From the NCBI RefSeq assembly GCF_008831285.2, contig NW_022204613.1, positions 1 to 52,293 on the forward strand: 52,293 nucleotides of DNA, written 5' to 3'. How positions within the stretch are numbered: position 1 is the stretch's first letter; the number at the start of each line of letters is the position of its first letter. Below, in pieces: positions 25,401-34,993 of the stretch. A model generated the notes under the pieces. It saw only the letters and a list, made by a program, of their open reading frames with translations, was not told the DNA's origin and made no database searches. Both the position numbers and the translations under genes were made by a program. The DNA comes from Nymphaea colorata (Eukaryota; Streptophyta; Magnoliopsida; Nymphaeales; Nymphaeaceae).

Positions 25401-26476
25401 GGCATCTGCAGCGTACTGTCCGAAGGGACAGTTTGCGCCACAGCCAGTCCCTCCGTAGAAAAGACGGCCACTGTTGCAAGAGGAGCAAGTGGAAGGACCA
25501 GTACAGGTAGCACAGATACCCAAACAGCTGAGACAGACTGGCTCTCCATTACTATTGACGCCAGTATACTTGGCTGCTCCACAGCTTTGCTCACAGGTGG
25601 TACCAAGGAGGTAATAGCTAGTGGGAGAAGTCTTGCATGTCAAGCAACCTGATGCTGTGCATGTAGCGCAACCTGTCCCACAAGCGCTGCATACATTTCC
25701 ACTCGTCAAATACTTATCAGTCGCGCAGGAACATGAAGTGGCCATGGAGCATGAGCTGCAGCTTGAATCACAGATATACCCAACCACAGCAATACTTCCA
25801 ATAACAATAGACCCGCATGATCCTCCAGATTGCGAGTATATCAATTTGATAGTGAGTGCGCTTCCGCTAGCGACGAAGTACTTGGAGCTGGTCACGAAGC
25901 TCCCTCCTCCTGCTGGTGACCTCAGCAAAATGATATGTTCGTCTGCAGTATATCCTGATATCTGGAGAGTAAGAACGTTGAGTTAGTTGGCAGTGCAAGT
26001 TGCGCTGTATTGTCCACTGATCTTTATGGCCACTTTGTAAGCATCAGTATCGAGGGTATCAAGGCCGACCTGGAGGGTATTGAAATGAAGCGGTGGGCCT
26101 GCATTCACAGTGTTGAATAGAGTGATATCGCTAGTGCCGCAAGCAGTAAGGAGGCCAGCCATACTATTGTACGTATTCGTTGCTCCACCATCAGAAATTT
26201 CCGTAACTATGGTTCCATCCATAACAGTTGCTGCATTTATGGTTTGCATGACCGCAGTATTGTATGAATCGCCACCAGTAGTCGATAGCCCATTACATGG
26301 TCCTGTACTTGCTATGGAAGTGAAATCTCCGTCACAGGATTAACAGTCGGCATCGGTGGTTCCACTGCATGTCAGACCTAAATGCCTAAATAAATACAGG
26401 AGGCGTCGCAGATTAGGGTGCGAGCTGGGAGTAGAAGGAGCAGAAGGCAGAGGAATGTTAGGAAGCCTTTTCGCAT
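7485..26476 (-). CDS. giant Cys-rich surface protein, 6,323 residues, multi-pass C-terminus
   Basis: Single gene of two exons (26476-26398 and 26377-7485) around a 20-nt intron. Exon 1 encodes the signal peptide MRKGFLTFLCLLLLLLPA. Removing the intron puts CDASC directly before LTCSGTTDADC. I checked the gaps between standard-code ORFs in this frame and found TAA/TAG but no TGA. Order: signal peptide; a Cys-poor region to about residue 230; furin/growth-factor-receptor-like repeats (CxxC pairs, CPxGxY/F) to about 5,640; a region to about 5,770; about six to eight hydrophobic segments to about 6,080; then an acidic and Arg/Lys/Glu/Gln-rich tail with a coiled-coil stretch. The family is common in ciliates; its ligands are generally unknown. 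Inferred role: plasma-membrane receptor or surface coat. It contains recent internal duplications, so its length may vary between alleles or be mis-assembled. Confidence 0.9.
13581..16831. repeat. recent segmental duplications inside the giant gene
   Basis: The block 13581-13945 recurs almost identically at 16467-16831 (offset 2,886 bp). The block from about 13745 to 14165 recurs at about 15680-16100 (offset 1,935 bp), with the first part more diverged. Both offsets are multiples of three, so the copies keep the reading frame. Many other Cys-rich units here are clearly related but older. Confidence 0.8.
22672..25527. repeat. 1,428-bp in-frame tandem duplication inside the giant gene
   Basis: 22672-24099 and 24100-25527 are adjacent near-identical copies. 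The period is 1,428 bp (476 codons). Long stretches, for example about 23040-24050 versus 24470-25480, differ by only a few bases. The few differences cluster near the ends and around 22910-23000. This suggests a very recent duplication or ongoing gene conversion. Confidence 0.9.
26378..26397 (-). other. 20-nt intron in the giant surface protein gene
   Basis: GTATTTATTTAGGCATTTAG on the minus strand. Removing it restores Cys-Leu-Thr-Cys at the junction and the 18.9-kb frame; retaining it leads to a TGA within a few codons. Confidence 0.9.
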
Positions 26477-26705
26477 TGTTTTCATATAATAATTATCATT
26501 TCATTGCAAACCCATCATCATCTTTCATTAAATTAACTCACGATGCATATTCAAGCACCAGACAAACCCAAAACTTATCACCGGCATCCGCAACAGACCA
26601 GCTCCAATTGACATCATCATTTCGGATGATTCTCGATCCACTGTTGCCTTAAAATCTTGGTGGTTATTTGGATTTGATTTGGATTATAATGAGCGCTGTT
26701 AATGC
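26477..26705. promoter_or_regulatory. shared divergent intergenic region
   Basis: 229 bp between the start codons of the giant surface protein gene (minus) and the coiled-coil gene (plus). It must hold both promoters unless transcripts overlap. No specific motif was recognised. Confidence 0.4.
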
Positions 26706-28241
26706 ATGTAATAAGTGGCAAGGAGTATTCGCGAGAAGCGAAAACGAGATCGGCTCAGAAACAAGATATAATCAATTACTCCGCATCAATACGCCAACAG
26801 CGTTCGGTATTACGATGAGCCAGTCTCCCCGCATAAGGTCCTTGCTCACCAGTTTCAGCATCTCCATCCCTACCTCTACAACAAACGCCAATAAATCAGC
26901 ATCAGGCAAATATATCCCATCTCTGAAGCACTGGTATATGAGCCTCTTCGGTACAACCAGCTGAGGGCGGAATATAAACGGTCGAAGAGTTTGCAGGAGG
27001 GGAATTAGTTTCTCAGCAACTTTAGTGAAAAAGAGCACATGAAGAGGAAGGAAGAGTATTATGCCAAGATTAGGATGGTGGAAATTGCAAGAAAAGAGGA
27101 AGAAGAGGAAAGAATAGAGGAAGAGAGGGAGGCAAGAAGGGAAAGGGAAAAAAGAATGAGAAAGTCTGCCGTTTTACCTCCGATCAACCAAAAAAGCAAA
27201 AGCAAATACTTGAGACTTTTCCGTGCTGCAGCAAGAGCAGTTTATTTTACATGCTTCATACGTTCCAATTTCCAAAAATACATTAAAACCCGAGTAAAGT
27301 TATGCGATAAGCAGCACAAAAGCTTGATGAGGGCTGCACTGTAGAGCATGCAAAGTTTTTACTACAACAAACTTGAAAAATAAATCACCCTTTATATGCT
27401 TCTTCTCTAGAAAAAACTCAAATACCCAAACATAAAAACTGACTTGGACTTACTTGCCATTCTGGCTTCTCTATTTAACAAACTTAACACGCTTCCTGTT
27501 CCAACCGCAATCCTAAATGTTCTTCCGATTATATCAACTAGTTACTGCAGTTTTCCTGTTCCCTTTCTTTTTACTGAATAGCTGCAGCGGCTGCCTTTTC
27601 TCGCTGATAGGGGCTGCACTGGAAGGCTAAATGAGGATCAGAGCTGCATGGTGGTTGCTTGTTTCGTGGTGGTTAAGATGCTGTGCATCAATTTGTTCTT
27701 TAGGCCTTGGTTGGCTCAGGACCTATTCCGCAAGAATAAATAACGACATGTTGACCTTCGCTCTAAGTATGATGACCTAAAAAGAGTCATCAATCACATG
27801 GGATCGATTCCCTACTTTATATCCATAGATAATTTTCTGCGAAATTGTCCGAGGATTCACTCCAAATACTAGATCGATACTCTCGCTAAGGATGACATCA
27901 TAGTGGCTATCCCCTACATGCAGGTCCTCCCCAAAGAAACCGATGAGGTGAGTTAGCTTGTCGTCGACTCCAGCAGCGAATAAAGTGATGATTAATACAA
28001 GTAGGCGGGGTATTCTGGCGAGCCAGAAAAGGAAACAGAGAGGGAGAAGGAAAATGAGGATGATATTGGCCTGGTCGTCGGTCAAAATCGCGGCTTCTAC
28101 AGGAGGATGAGGAAAGTATACCCCCGAGAAATGAAGCTGCTTGAAGTGGCCGTCACTGAATGGGTGACCAAGATCGACTTGAGCGTCCTTAAGCTCTCAG
28201 CCTAATAGCGAAAGGAAAGACTCCAAAAACTTTTGATATGA
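26706..28241 (+). CDS. unknown coiled-coil protein, 511 residues
   Basis: Open from ATG 26706 (MQQVARSIREKRKRDRL) to TGA 28239-28241 without introns. Residues from about 110 to 150 form a strongly charged helix (RKEEEEERIEEEREARREREKR). Basic, Leu-rich sequence follows, including KSKSKYLRLFRAAARAVYF and a long helical middle. Near the C-terminus is an acidic Ser/Glu-rich stretch (SSSEQSDD … ETEREKENEDD). No enzymatic motif, signal peptide or membrane segment is clear, and I cannot name the family. The start is the first ATG in frame; the frame remains open further upstream, across the start of the divergent giant gene, so that extension is probably chance. Inferred to be cytoskeletal or scaffold-like from composition only. 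Confidence 0.65.
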
Positions 28242-28520
28242 TATCCACTACCATAAAAACTCTTCGCATTTATTTTTAGTTTTCTTTTTAATGCATTACC
28301 CGCATGGATTTTTTCAAAACCTCTCCTTGGGTATGCATCTTAGTCGATCATATCTTCTTGGCTAATGTTTGCCCGTGGTGAATGGGATAAATAGGGGGAG
28401 AAAATGGGTTGAAAGAAAAGTGAGAATGGCGTGAGAAGGAGGATGGGGGGTGTTTAATCTTGTTATTTGGGTTGTTAGTGGAGGTAGGGAATGTCAGCTT
28501 GATGGACGATATCAAAAAAA

Positions 28521-28907
28521 TCACGATTTTTCTTTACGAACGTGTTTTGTTTTGCGGAGGGGGCTATTGGGGGCTTCTGTGCACTCGGAGGCCTTCCTTT
28601 TCAAGCTGAGCTGCGTCTTTGGCCTGTCCTTATTTTTATTATTTAACAAAATTTTGAGTTTATTTTCTTGCTCCTCAATCGCCTTCCGCATCTGTCCCAC
28701 CTCCTTCTCCGAGGCCTACTCGGCAGGTTCCAGGGGAGATGCGAAGAGGTCGATCAGGGAGCTGATGTTATTATTGGTTGGCGCCAGCTCTTTATCGGAG
28801 GCCTAGAAGGAGTACTCTAGCATGTGCTCGTGGTTTTCGGACTAAGTGGAGAATTTTAGCAGCAAGTCGAGACTATTTTCCTCATTGTAGCAGAGCTCGT
28901 CGAACAT
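28521..28907 (-). CDS. small unknown protein, 128 residues
   Basis: ATG 28907 to TGA 28521. The N-terminal half is acidic (MFDELCYNEENSLDLLLKF), the middle has SLIDLFASPLEPAEQASEKE, and the C-terminus is basic (LKRKASECTE…RKTKHVRKEKS), suggesting a nuclear protein. The two in-frame TAG codons at Phe-Gln-Ala-Ser and Glu-Gln-Ala-Ser fit Gln. No family is recognised. It faces the coiled-coil gene tail to tail (279 bp apart) and diverges from TRM10 (294 bp). Confidence 0.55.
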
Positions 28908-29201
28908 TTGCAAGCAGGGATTATAAAATATTATGATATTAATTCCAAAACCCACCAATTAGAACCTGAAACCGCCATCCCGCCCCCCCTACCCCCACCA
29001 TACCCCGGCCTACCTTCTCAACCATCCCATTTCCATCCCATCTTTATTTTTCTCGCCAATCAACCACACCACGCATATTTTGATATATTTTCCATGATGT
29101 TCCATCAAAAACATCCATTAAAAGTGACCGTTTAACCCGAATACGAAAAGCCCATCGCTTGAGCCTTCCCATAGATGAATATAAAAGAAAATCAATTTAT
29201 A

Positions 29202-30268
29202 ATGTTGAAGGAAGACGACGGTGAAACCGAGCTCGAAAACCCTTTGCTCAATATCTTTGAAGAAGGGATTGATGAGTTCGTCAACTACTAACGCATACAT
29301 CCCTAGGGATACAAGTCCCGCAACCAAAAGAATAAAGAAAAGATTGCCAAACTGGAACGAGATATGAATGATGCCGAACTCAAGAAAAAACGCAACGCCG
29401 AACGCAGAAACGCAGAGAAGGCGAAAATAAACCAAATCATCAGCAAAATGAATGAAGAGGAGCTCAGGAGCTTCATTGAAGGACGCAAAATAAAACGCAA
29501 GGAGGGAAAAGAGAGGGTTAGAAATGCGATGGGAACAGGCCAAGTCATCATGGTCGACCTAGCTTACGAGCATCTGATGAATGGGAAAGAGAATAAGTCA
29601 CTAGCCAAGCAGATACAGCTAATCATGAAGGGTATCAAGTAAGTTTAGGAACCCCCAAGCATCCATCTTTGTAGTTTTGCGGGCGGAATCATACCTATAG
29701 TCGAGAAAATGGGATCTAACTTTTGGCCATTGACGACCCATACCGAAAACATTGCTTAGACTGGTAAGCTCCTCGGCAAAAAGTTAGTATACTTAAGTCC
29801 GGATGCCGAGCTGCCGCTTTAGAAGATATAGTCAGGTAAAGATGTCCTTACAAAGACACTGCATACATCTTGGGAGGCCTGATCGACAGGACGATTAAAA
29901 AATACGCGAGTTTGACCCGTGCTCGCAACTTCCAGATATAGACTAGAAAGCTGCCGGTCCGCCAGTACATGAGGAGCAGGACCGTTCTAAACCTCGACCA
30001 TGTTGTGTTGATGCTGTGCAAGTTCAAGGAGTGCAATGACTGGAAGACTGCATTTGATTATGGTGCGCCCAAGAGATATAAACGAGATGCGTATGAGAAA
30101 GAAAAAGGAACGGATAAATAGGAAGGCTAGGAGGAAAATTCATCGCAAGAAGATAGATATTAGGAAGAATAGGAAAAGGAAGAGAAATAACAAGAGGAAA
30201 AAATATAAAAAACAACCCCAACCCCAACCCCAAACCCAACCCAACCAAAATTTTACATGAAAATATGA
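29202..30268 (+). CDS. TRM10: TRM10 tRNA (guanine-9/adenine-9-N1)-methyltransferase
   Basis: 348 residues from two exons, 29202-29835 and 29856-30268. Family signatures follow in order: VDLAYEHLMNGKENKSLAKQ (119-137), LVYLSPDA (195-202), and after the intron YILGGLIDRTIKK (215-227), LPVRQYM, LNLDHVVLMLCKF and DWKTAFDYGAPKR. The Asp of GGLIDR is the conserved catalytic-region residue of this SPOUT-type enzyme, which methylates N1 of purine 9 in tRNA using S-adenosylmethionine. The N-terminal basic coiled coil is also usual. The C-terminal tail is Gln/Glu-rich and ends in PTPTPNPTQP encoded by telomere-like CCCCAA repeats. The neighbouring minus-strand gene ends only 25 bp away. Confidence 0.92.
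29836..29855 (+). other. 20-nt intron in TRM10
   Basis: GTAAAGATGTCCTTACAAAG. Removing it joins QKIQS to DTAYILGGLIDR, the conserved TRM10 core; retaining it runs into TGA. Confidence 0.95.
30216..30246 (+). repeat. interstitial telomere-like repeat inside the TRM10 coding region
   Basis: Three perfect CCCCAA units followed by degenerate CCCAA-type units, the complement of the GGGGTT telomere at the window end. It is translated as Pro-Thr/Asn repeats just before the TRM10 stop. Confidence 0.75.
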
Positions 30269-30293
30269 ATAAATAGATGAAAATAGAAAAATG

Positions 30294-31436
30294 TCACGCA
30301 AGTGACAACTCATGACCTTATCTTGGGCTTCCATGAACACGAAGAGTCCCTAGGATGTTGGCGAATTTCTCAACCAAATTTTTGCGGTTGATATAGCTTC
30401 CATTGAATCCGCTCAAAATTTCCTGCTGTTCCTGCACGACCTTCATATACTGGTCAGTGTATTAGCCTCTGAGTCTGGTCCGAAAGGTGCTATCCTGTAT
30501 AAACCTGCCCCTTCTATCGCCATAAAGCAATTTTTTAAGCTGACCCAGCACGATGGATTCTTTAAGTTTATTGCTATGCTAAATACTGGACTGTAGTTCA
30601 ATGATGGCTCCTTCTGTGCGTAGATGATCCTCTTGCTCTTTGGTTGTTTGTTCAGTCACGCGTTCATCTTGCTGCTTTGATCTGAAAGTGCTTAAGCGGA
30701 TAAGCTCATCAACTGGTCTTTTCTTCACCTTTTACTGCTTCTAAGAGATAAGAATCACTGATTTCGTTGGCTTTATCTGTGGTCCGCTGTCTGCCTAGGA
30801 ATTGGAGGCGACTGATGACACTTCTGACTTGAAGTGAACGCTTTCTTTTCTTTTTCTGAAGGGAAGAGAGGCTACCTGTCTTATATGACTTTCATACAAA
30901 TTCTTCATTTCTTGCCGACTTGTGTGTACTGTTGTCTTAAGTCTCTCTATGAGTGTCGGATCTACTTCTTCTGGTACATTCTGCATCGTTAGAAAGGGAT
31001 CCTATTCTTTTCCCTTAGAGTCTACCTTTTAAAGCAGGGGCGCCGATGCGTATTTTTGTTCCTAATTTCTTTTTTGTTTGTGTGCAATGTCCTGTTTCTT
31101 GAGTTCTATCTTTTTGTACTAGAAATTAGCGCGTTTGAGGTAGGCTTGGCTCTAGATGTACCTGTCCTTGAGACTTTCCACTTTTTTATTCTTGCTCTCG
31201 AACAGCCGATACGAGAAGAGCAGGTTCGGCAAGTGGAGGATCCGATTTTGCTTCAGCAAACTATCAGCTTCCACTTCATATTTCACCCTATTTCTGTTCC
31301 TGAACCGCTTCTCACGCTCAATATCCTCTCTGATTTCCCTCGTCTCCTTCTAGGAAACCTTGCTGAGGGACTTGATCAACCGTCTTAGGTCTTTTTCCTT
31401 CTGCTATGCCGGCAGTATTGGCTCTTGCAGACTCAT
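30294..31436 (-). CDS. unknown charged coiled-coil protein, 380 residues
   Basis: ATG 31436 to TGA 30294, one exon, with many in-frame TAG/TAA read as Gln. Nearly the whole protein is predicted helix rich in Lys, Glu, Gln and Arg (KETREIREDIEREKRFRNR; YLKRANFQYKKIELKKQ; STFRSKQQDERVTEQTTK). A short hydrophobic patch (LHLPNLLFSYRLF) lies near residue 75. The C-terminal 100 residues (LKKLLYGDRRGRFIQDS…QYMKVVQEQQEIL…NLVEKFANILGTL) look like a small folded domain. There is no recognisable family, signal peptide or membrane segment. Basal body or cytoskeletal roles are plausible only by composition. Confidence 0.65.
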
Positions 31437-31499
31437 CGAAATTATATTACATCCTTTTGACTAGTAGTAATGGTAACTGCAGTAGTAAAAAAAGGATCA

Positions 31500-32132
31500 T
31501 CAAAATTAAAGTTACTCCCCTGAGATCTACCAAGCGCTTATCGAAAATTTGCGAGTAGGGCTCGGCGCTTTTCGAGGTGAGAGGGTGCGTCTTGCCTTGC
31601 TCAACCTGCGCACTCTTTTTGCGGGGGATTTCGAAGGAGATCTCTTTGGTTTCAGCTTCATGCAGATGGTTCTCTGTTCTCTTGTCTGGACACACAGAAC
31701 ACGCTCTGTACGGGAGCACTGGCGACTTGTTGCTTCCGATGCCCTATTAATTCTGATGGATGGGACACAGGACTTGGCCATCATGGATGCTACATTTTCA
31801 ACAGAATCGTTCTTTCCTCTTCCCCTCCATTCCCTTGCGCTTTCCTCTGGCTTCTTCCCGCGTTTCTCTTTCAAAAAGGGTCGCAGTTATACTTTTTCGG
31901 CTTGTGGACTTTGCTTGAAATCGCAATCCGAGGGGGATTTTTTGGTTCTGGAGTCATCGGAGATGGCGATGAGTGGAAACAGTGAGAAATTTGACTCTGA
32001 GTCAATGGTTGGGTTTCTATCTCTTTTGACTGGGGGGAGGAAGTCACTGACTTCTTAGAGCGGTGCTAGGGTGAAGATGGACCTTTTCTTGCTTTGGATG
32101 ATCTGTTGTCTGATTTGCTCGATCTTGTTCAT
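31500..32132 (-). CDS. very basic Ser/Pro/Lys-rich protein with SPKK-like motifs, 210 residues
   Basis: ATG 32132 to TGA 31500. The N-terminal third is Ser/Asp-rich (FLPPVKRDRNPTIDSESNF). The C-terminal 60 residues contain a cluster of Ser-Pro-x-Lys/Arg motifs (SPSK, SPAK, SPRK, SPTRK) in a basic background. Such motifs bind the minor groove of AT-rich DNA in histone H1 tails and related proteins and are phosphorylation targets of cyclin-dependent kinases. A nuclear or chromatin role is my inference. Several Cys residues lie in the middle (KSCVPS, QCSRTERVLCVQT). A large antisense frame at 31549-32058 is a shadow of this gene. It lies 63 bp upstream of the coiled-coil gene on the same strand. 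Confidence 0.55.
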
Positions 32133-32501
32133 TGAGAAAGAACTTGAGAAATATTATAATAGCTGGACTCTAGCCTCATGAATATCGCTTCAACAATCTC
32201 AACGCCATATCGGAAATCATCGTCAAGAGCATACCGATCGATTACGAGCATAAAAACATGAGACTATCGAAAAAATAAAGGAAAAAGTAAGTTTTAGGCC
32301 TGTTTGGAAGGGGTGCATCTTTTTGGTGAGTATTATCCTTATTTATCTTATCATCAATACAAGGTACAAGTAAAAAGATGAAATACAAAAAAAGCTGAAT
32401 TTAAATTACCTTCTTCTCTCAAGCTATTTACGTCATAACTTAGCCAGCCTCCCCCGATTATATGAGATTTATTCGAACAATAAAAGTACAAATAGGAAAA
32501 A
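32133..32501. other. intergenic gap with a plus-strand coding-like fragment
   Basis: 369 bp between two minus-strand genes. At about 32160-32330 the plus strand has an open frame reading LQPHEYRFNNLNAISEIIVKS and then a Lys/Arg-rich run (MRLSKKQRKKQ) before TGA. No start codon precedes it outside the neighbouring gene, so it is probably a gene remnant or chance. Confidence 0.3.
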
Positions 32502-33203
32502 TCAGAAGCAAGTTCTACGTGACGACCTTTCGCGGTTCCAGAACCCGCGAAAATGGTTGTTGCTGTCTTCCTGTTTGAGGCAGTGGATGACCTCACGTGG
32601 GTTGTAGCTGATCATCATAATTTAGGAGAGCTCAATGAGGTAGACCTCTAGGATGAGCACACCTTCTTGCGGATTAGTCGACTGGTAATCCGATGCAAAG
32701 ACCCAGTCATTGTTTCCAGTCAAACTGTTCCTGCTTCCGATGACCACATTTCCGCTTCCATTCACTGCGTTGTTGTTTCCGACTATCACATTATTGTACT
32801 GCAGGATATAGGTCTTCACCTTGCTCAGCAGTTCTGAAACAAGAAGAACCTTCTTGTACAATTGGGTGAATATGCTTGGCTGTCTGCGGCGGTCCTCACA
32901 GGTTACCTAAGGCTGCCTTGCCATATATCCGTCATTGTTTCCGCGTGCACCCCTGAAGCCAAAGCGACGCTCACGGCTTTCCTCCAAAAACCTGCCTCCG
33001 CGTAGGTTTCCTCCGAAGAATGAGAAACGATTCTTGCACTGAAAATTTTGGTAGAGGGTATTCTTGAGGTCCCCGATGGCCTGATTAGCTTGGTTAATGA
33101 GGTTGGGGTCTATCTGCAACGCGTGCAGGCTGTCTAGGTAGTTGGCTGCTCCACATACCGATGCAGCGAGGACCAGCAACAGTATTCTAAACTTGTTTTC
33201 CAT
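32502..33203 (-). CDS. secreted protein with Asn/Gly-rich IGxxN-type repeats, 233 residues
   Basis: ATG 33203 to TGA 32502. The N-terminus MENKFRILLLVLAASVCGA is a good signal peptide with cleavage near residue 19. The middle is Arg/Gly-rich (GGNLRGGRFLEESRERRFGF). The C-terminal half contains short repeats (NNVIVGNNNAVNGSGNVVIG, then SRNSLTGNNDWVF), the kind of Asn/Gly/Val ladder seen in parallel beta-helix proteins. The last part (CLKQEDSNNHFRGFWNRERS) is basic. The family is not recognised and no catalytic motif is visible. I infer a secreted or vesicle-lumen protein. It precedes the GH5 gene on the same strand by 278 bp. Confidence 0.65.
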
Positions 33204-33481
33204 TTAGAAATTATCGATTATAAATAAAGGAACATAGTGTTCGGAAAAATAGAGAAATAATTTCGAAAAAAGAATGAAGGAGAAAGTTACGGAAAGAGAG
33301 ATTTAGACGTCCAAACAGTCATTTTTTAGAACTATTATCTTACTAAGAAGACTCTTTGTCGATCTTCGATTTTCCCGAAAAATGTGTGGTTAACTATCAA
33401 CGTCTTTCTCTGAATTCCCCGCAAGATGATAATGTATTTAATAAAGAGGTGTGCTTATAGATGGGTTTAAGGGTGAGATGA

Positions 33482-34648
33482 TCATTGGTCGTTGGTTTCG
33501 AGGTGGCTTTCCTTGATGGCGTCCAGCACATTGGTTGGGTTTTCGACCAGCTTCGCCAGGATCGCCAACTTGTTGCTGTCTGGTGTCCTCCAATCATCTA
33601 AAAGCAGTCCTCCAGTATCTCCAGAATTGGGATTCACACACCAGACGAAATTGTCAGTGATGTCGTTGGTCTTCAGATAGTTCGCGTAGGCGTTGAGCCA
33701 AATGCCGTTCTTGCCTTGAGTTGATCCTCCCCATTCTCCGGTGACGATAGCTGAGTCGCGGAAAATGCGGATGAAACCAAAGTGCTTGTCCCAGATGCGT
33801 GGCATGTTGGAAGGGAAGGATGCATCGCTGAAGTAAGGCTGGTTGTAGACGTTGGGGCCGTATGTATGGGGACTATAGACCACACGACCTGGCTTGCTCA
33901 GCCTCACTGGTGCGGTTTACACTCCTTGTAGATTTTAACCATAGAAGCAGCCATCTGCACAAGGAGGATTGCCAGCAGTGCCTTCCACGAAGACAAGCCA
34001 GTTGGTATCATTAATGATTGCTTCTCCAATCCTCTCAGAGGCCTTATTGAAGTCAGTATTGAGATTTCCAGTGTTCCAGGTTCCCTGGAAAGGCTCATTC
34101 TTCACATCAATAGCAAACACATTCCATGTGTTTCTATATCTATCAGCTAATTTGCGCCATCCTTGAATGACCAAAGCTTCACTGTGCGAAGAATCATACC
34201 ATAGACCGTTAGAGCCGAATGCGTCAGGCTCAAAGGAATGCAAATCTAGCAGAACAACAATCCCTTTTGTGCCCATGTAGTTGATGATCTTGTCCAAAAC
34301 CTCCAGTGATCGCAGTCCTTTGAGGTCAAGATTGCACTGATTGTCACCAGAACATCCGCCAAAGTTTATTGACGTGGGCGTGGGATCTTTCAAGACCATA
34401 TCTAAGGAGAAAGGTAAACGAACGGCATTGAACTTGTTGTTGGCCAAGAAATTAACGATGAACTTGTAGTCAACTGCCCATAGTCCATGAACGGTTGATA
34501 CACCAGTTTCAAACCCGAACCATGAGGCACCTTTGAGATAAAATCTCTTCTTGTTTATCTTGAGGACGCCTTCTTCGCTTGAGTAGACAATGGCTGAGCT
34601 GCAGAGGCTGATCAGCATGAGGAACAAGAGCAGTAGAGGGGCTCTCAT
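33482..34648 (-). CDS. glycoside hydrolase family 5 cellulase-like enzyme, secreted
   Basis: 388 residues, ATG 34648 to TGA 33482. A signal peptide (MRAPLLLLFLMLISLCSSA) precedes the catalytic TIM barrel. Visible landmarks are GASWFGFET (40-48), FNAVRLPFS (73-81), LLDLHSF (133-139), the acid/base Glu185 in AIDVKNEPF, YSPHTYGP (258-265), and the nucleophile Glu305 in VTGEWGGS. Both catalytic glutamates and the Asn before the first are intact, so the enzyme should cleave beta-1,4-glucans or related beta-glucans, probably in food vacuoles or outside the cell. In-frame TAA at residues 238 and 244 are Gln. It diverges from the second surface-protein gene across 345 bp. GH5 genes in ciliates are often discussed as laterally acquired, but codon use here does not by itself show that. 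Confidence 0.92.
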
Positions 34649-34993
34649 TGACCTAAATGATAATTAATCTCCATCAGAAGGGCCTAAGATATAAATCACA
34701 GAATCAATCCTAGAAATTTTAATTCATTAAAAGGGATATTGACCAGAAAAGATAAGCAACGATGATTTGAATCTTCGAATAGATAAACGGAGTTACCATA
34801 AATAATCCCTATCTAATCGAAAAATAATCCTAATACTCAAGGCCATGAGAGGAAAACTTAGGATTTAAAATGGATGTAATCTCTTGATTAATATCCTTGA
34901 TGGGAGCCAAAAACAGTAGCTCTGATAATTATCGTGAAATTAAATATGCTATTTGCGTTTTTATAAAATTCAAATTTGACTTTTAGGCAACAA
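34649..34993. promoter_or_regulatory. 345-bp divergent intergenic region
   Basis: AT-rich spacer between the start codons of the GH5 gene (minus) and the second Cys-rich surface protein gene (plus). It should contain both promoters. No specific motif was recognised. Confidence 0.4.

Noticed and set aside
20481-25928. An 1,815-residue protein as a gene of its own
   Set aside because: It is the largest standard-code fragment of the giant gene. TAG or TAA, read as Gln, joins it in the same frame to Cys-rich sequence on both sides.
26772-27038. Minus-strand 88-residue hydrophobic ORF
   Set aside because: Antisense to the N-terminal part of the plus-strand coiled-coil gene, which runs on for another 1.2 kb.
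31549-32058. Plus-strand 169-residue ORF
   Set aside because: Antisense to the SPKK-type basic protein, which has ATG, TGA and coherent composition.
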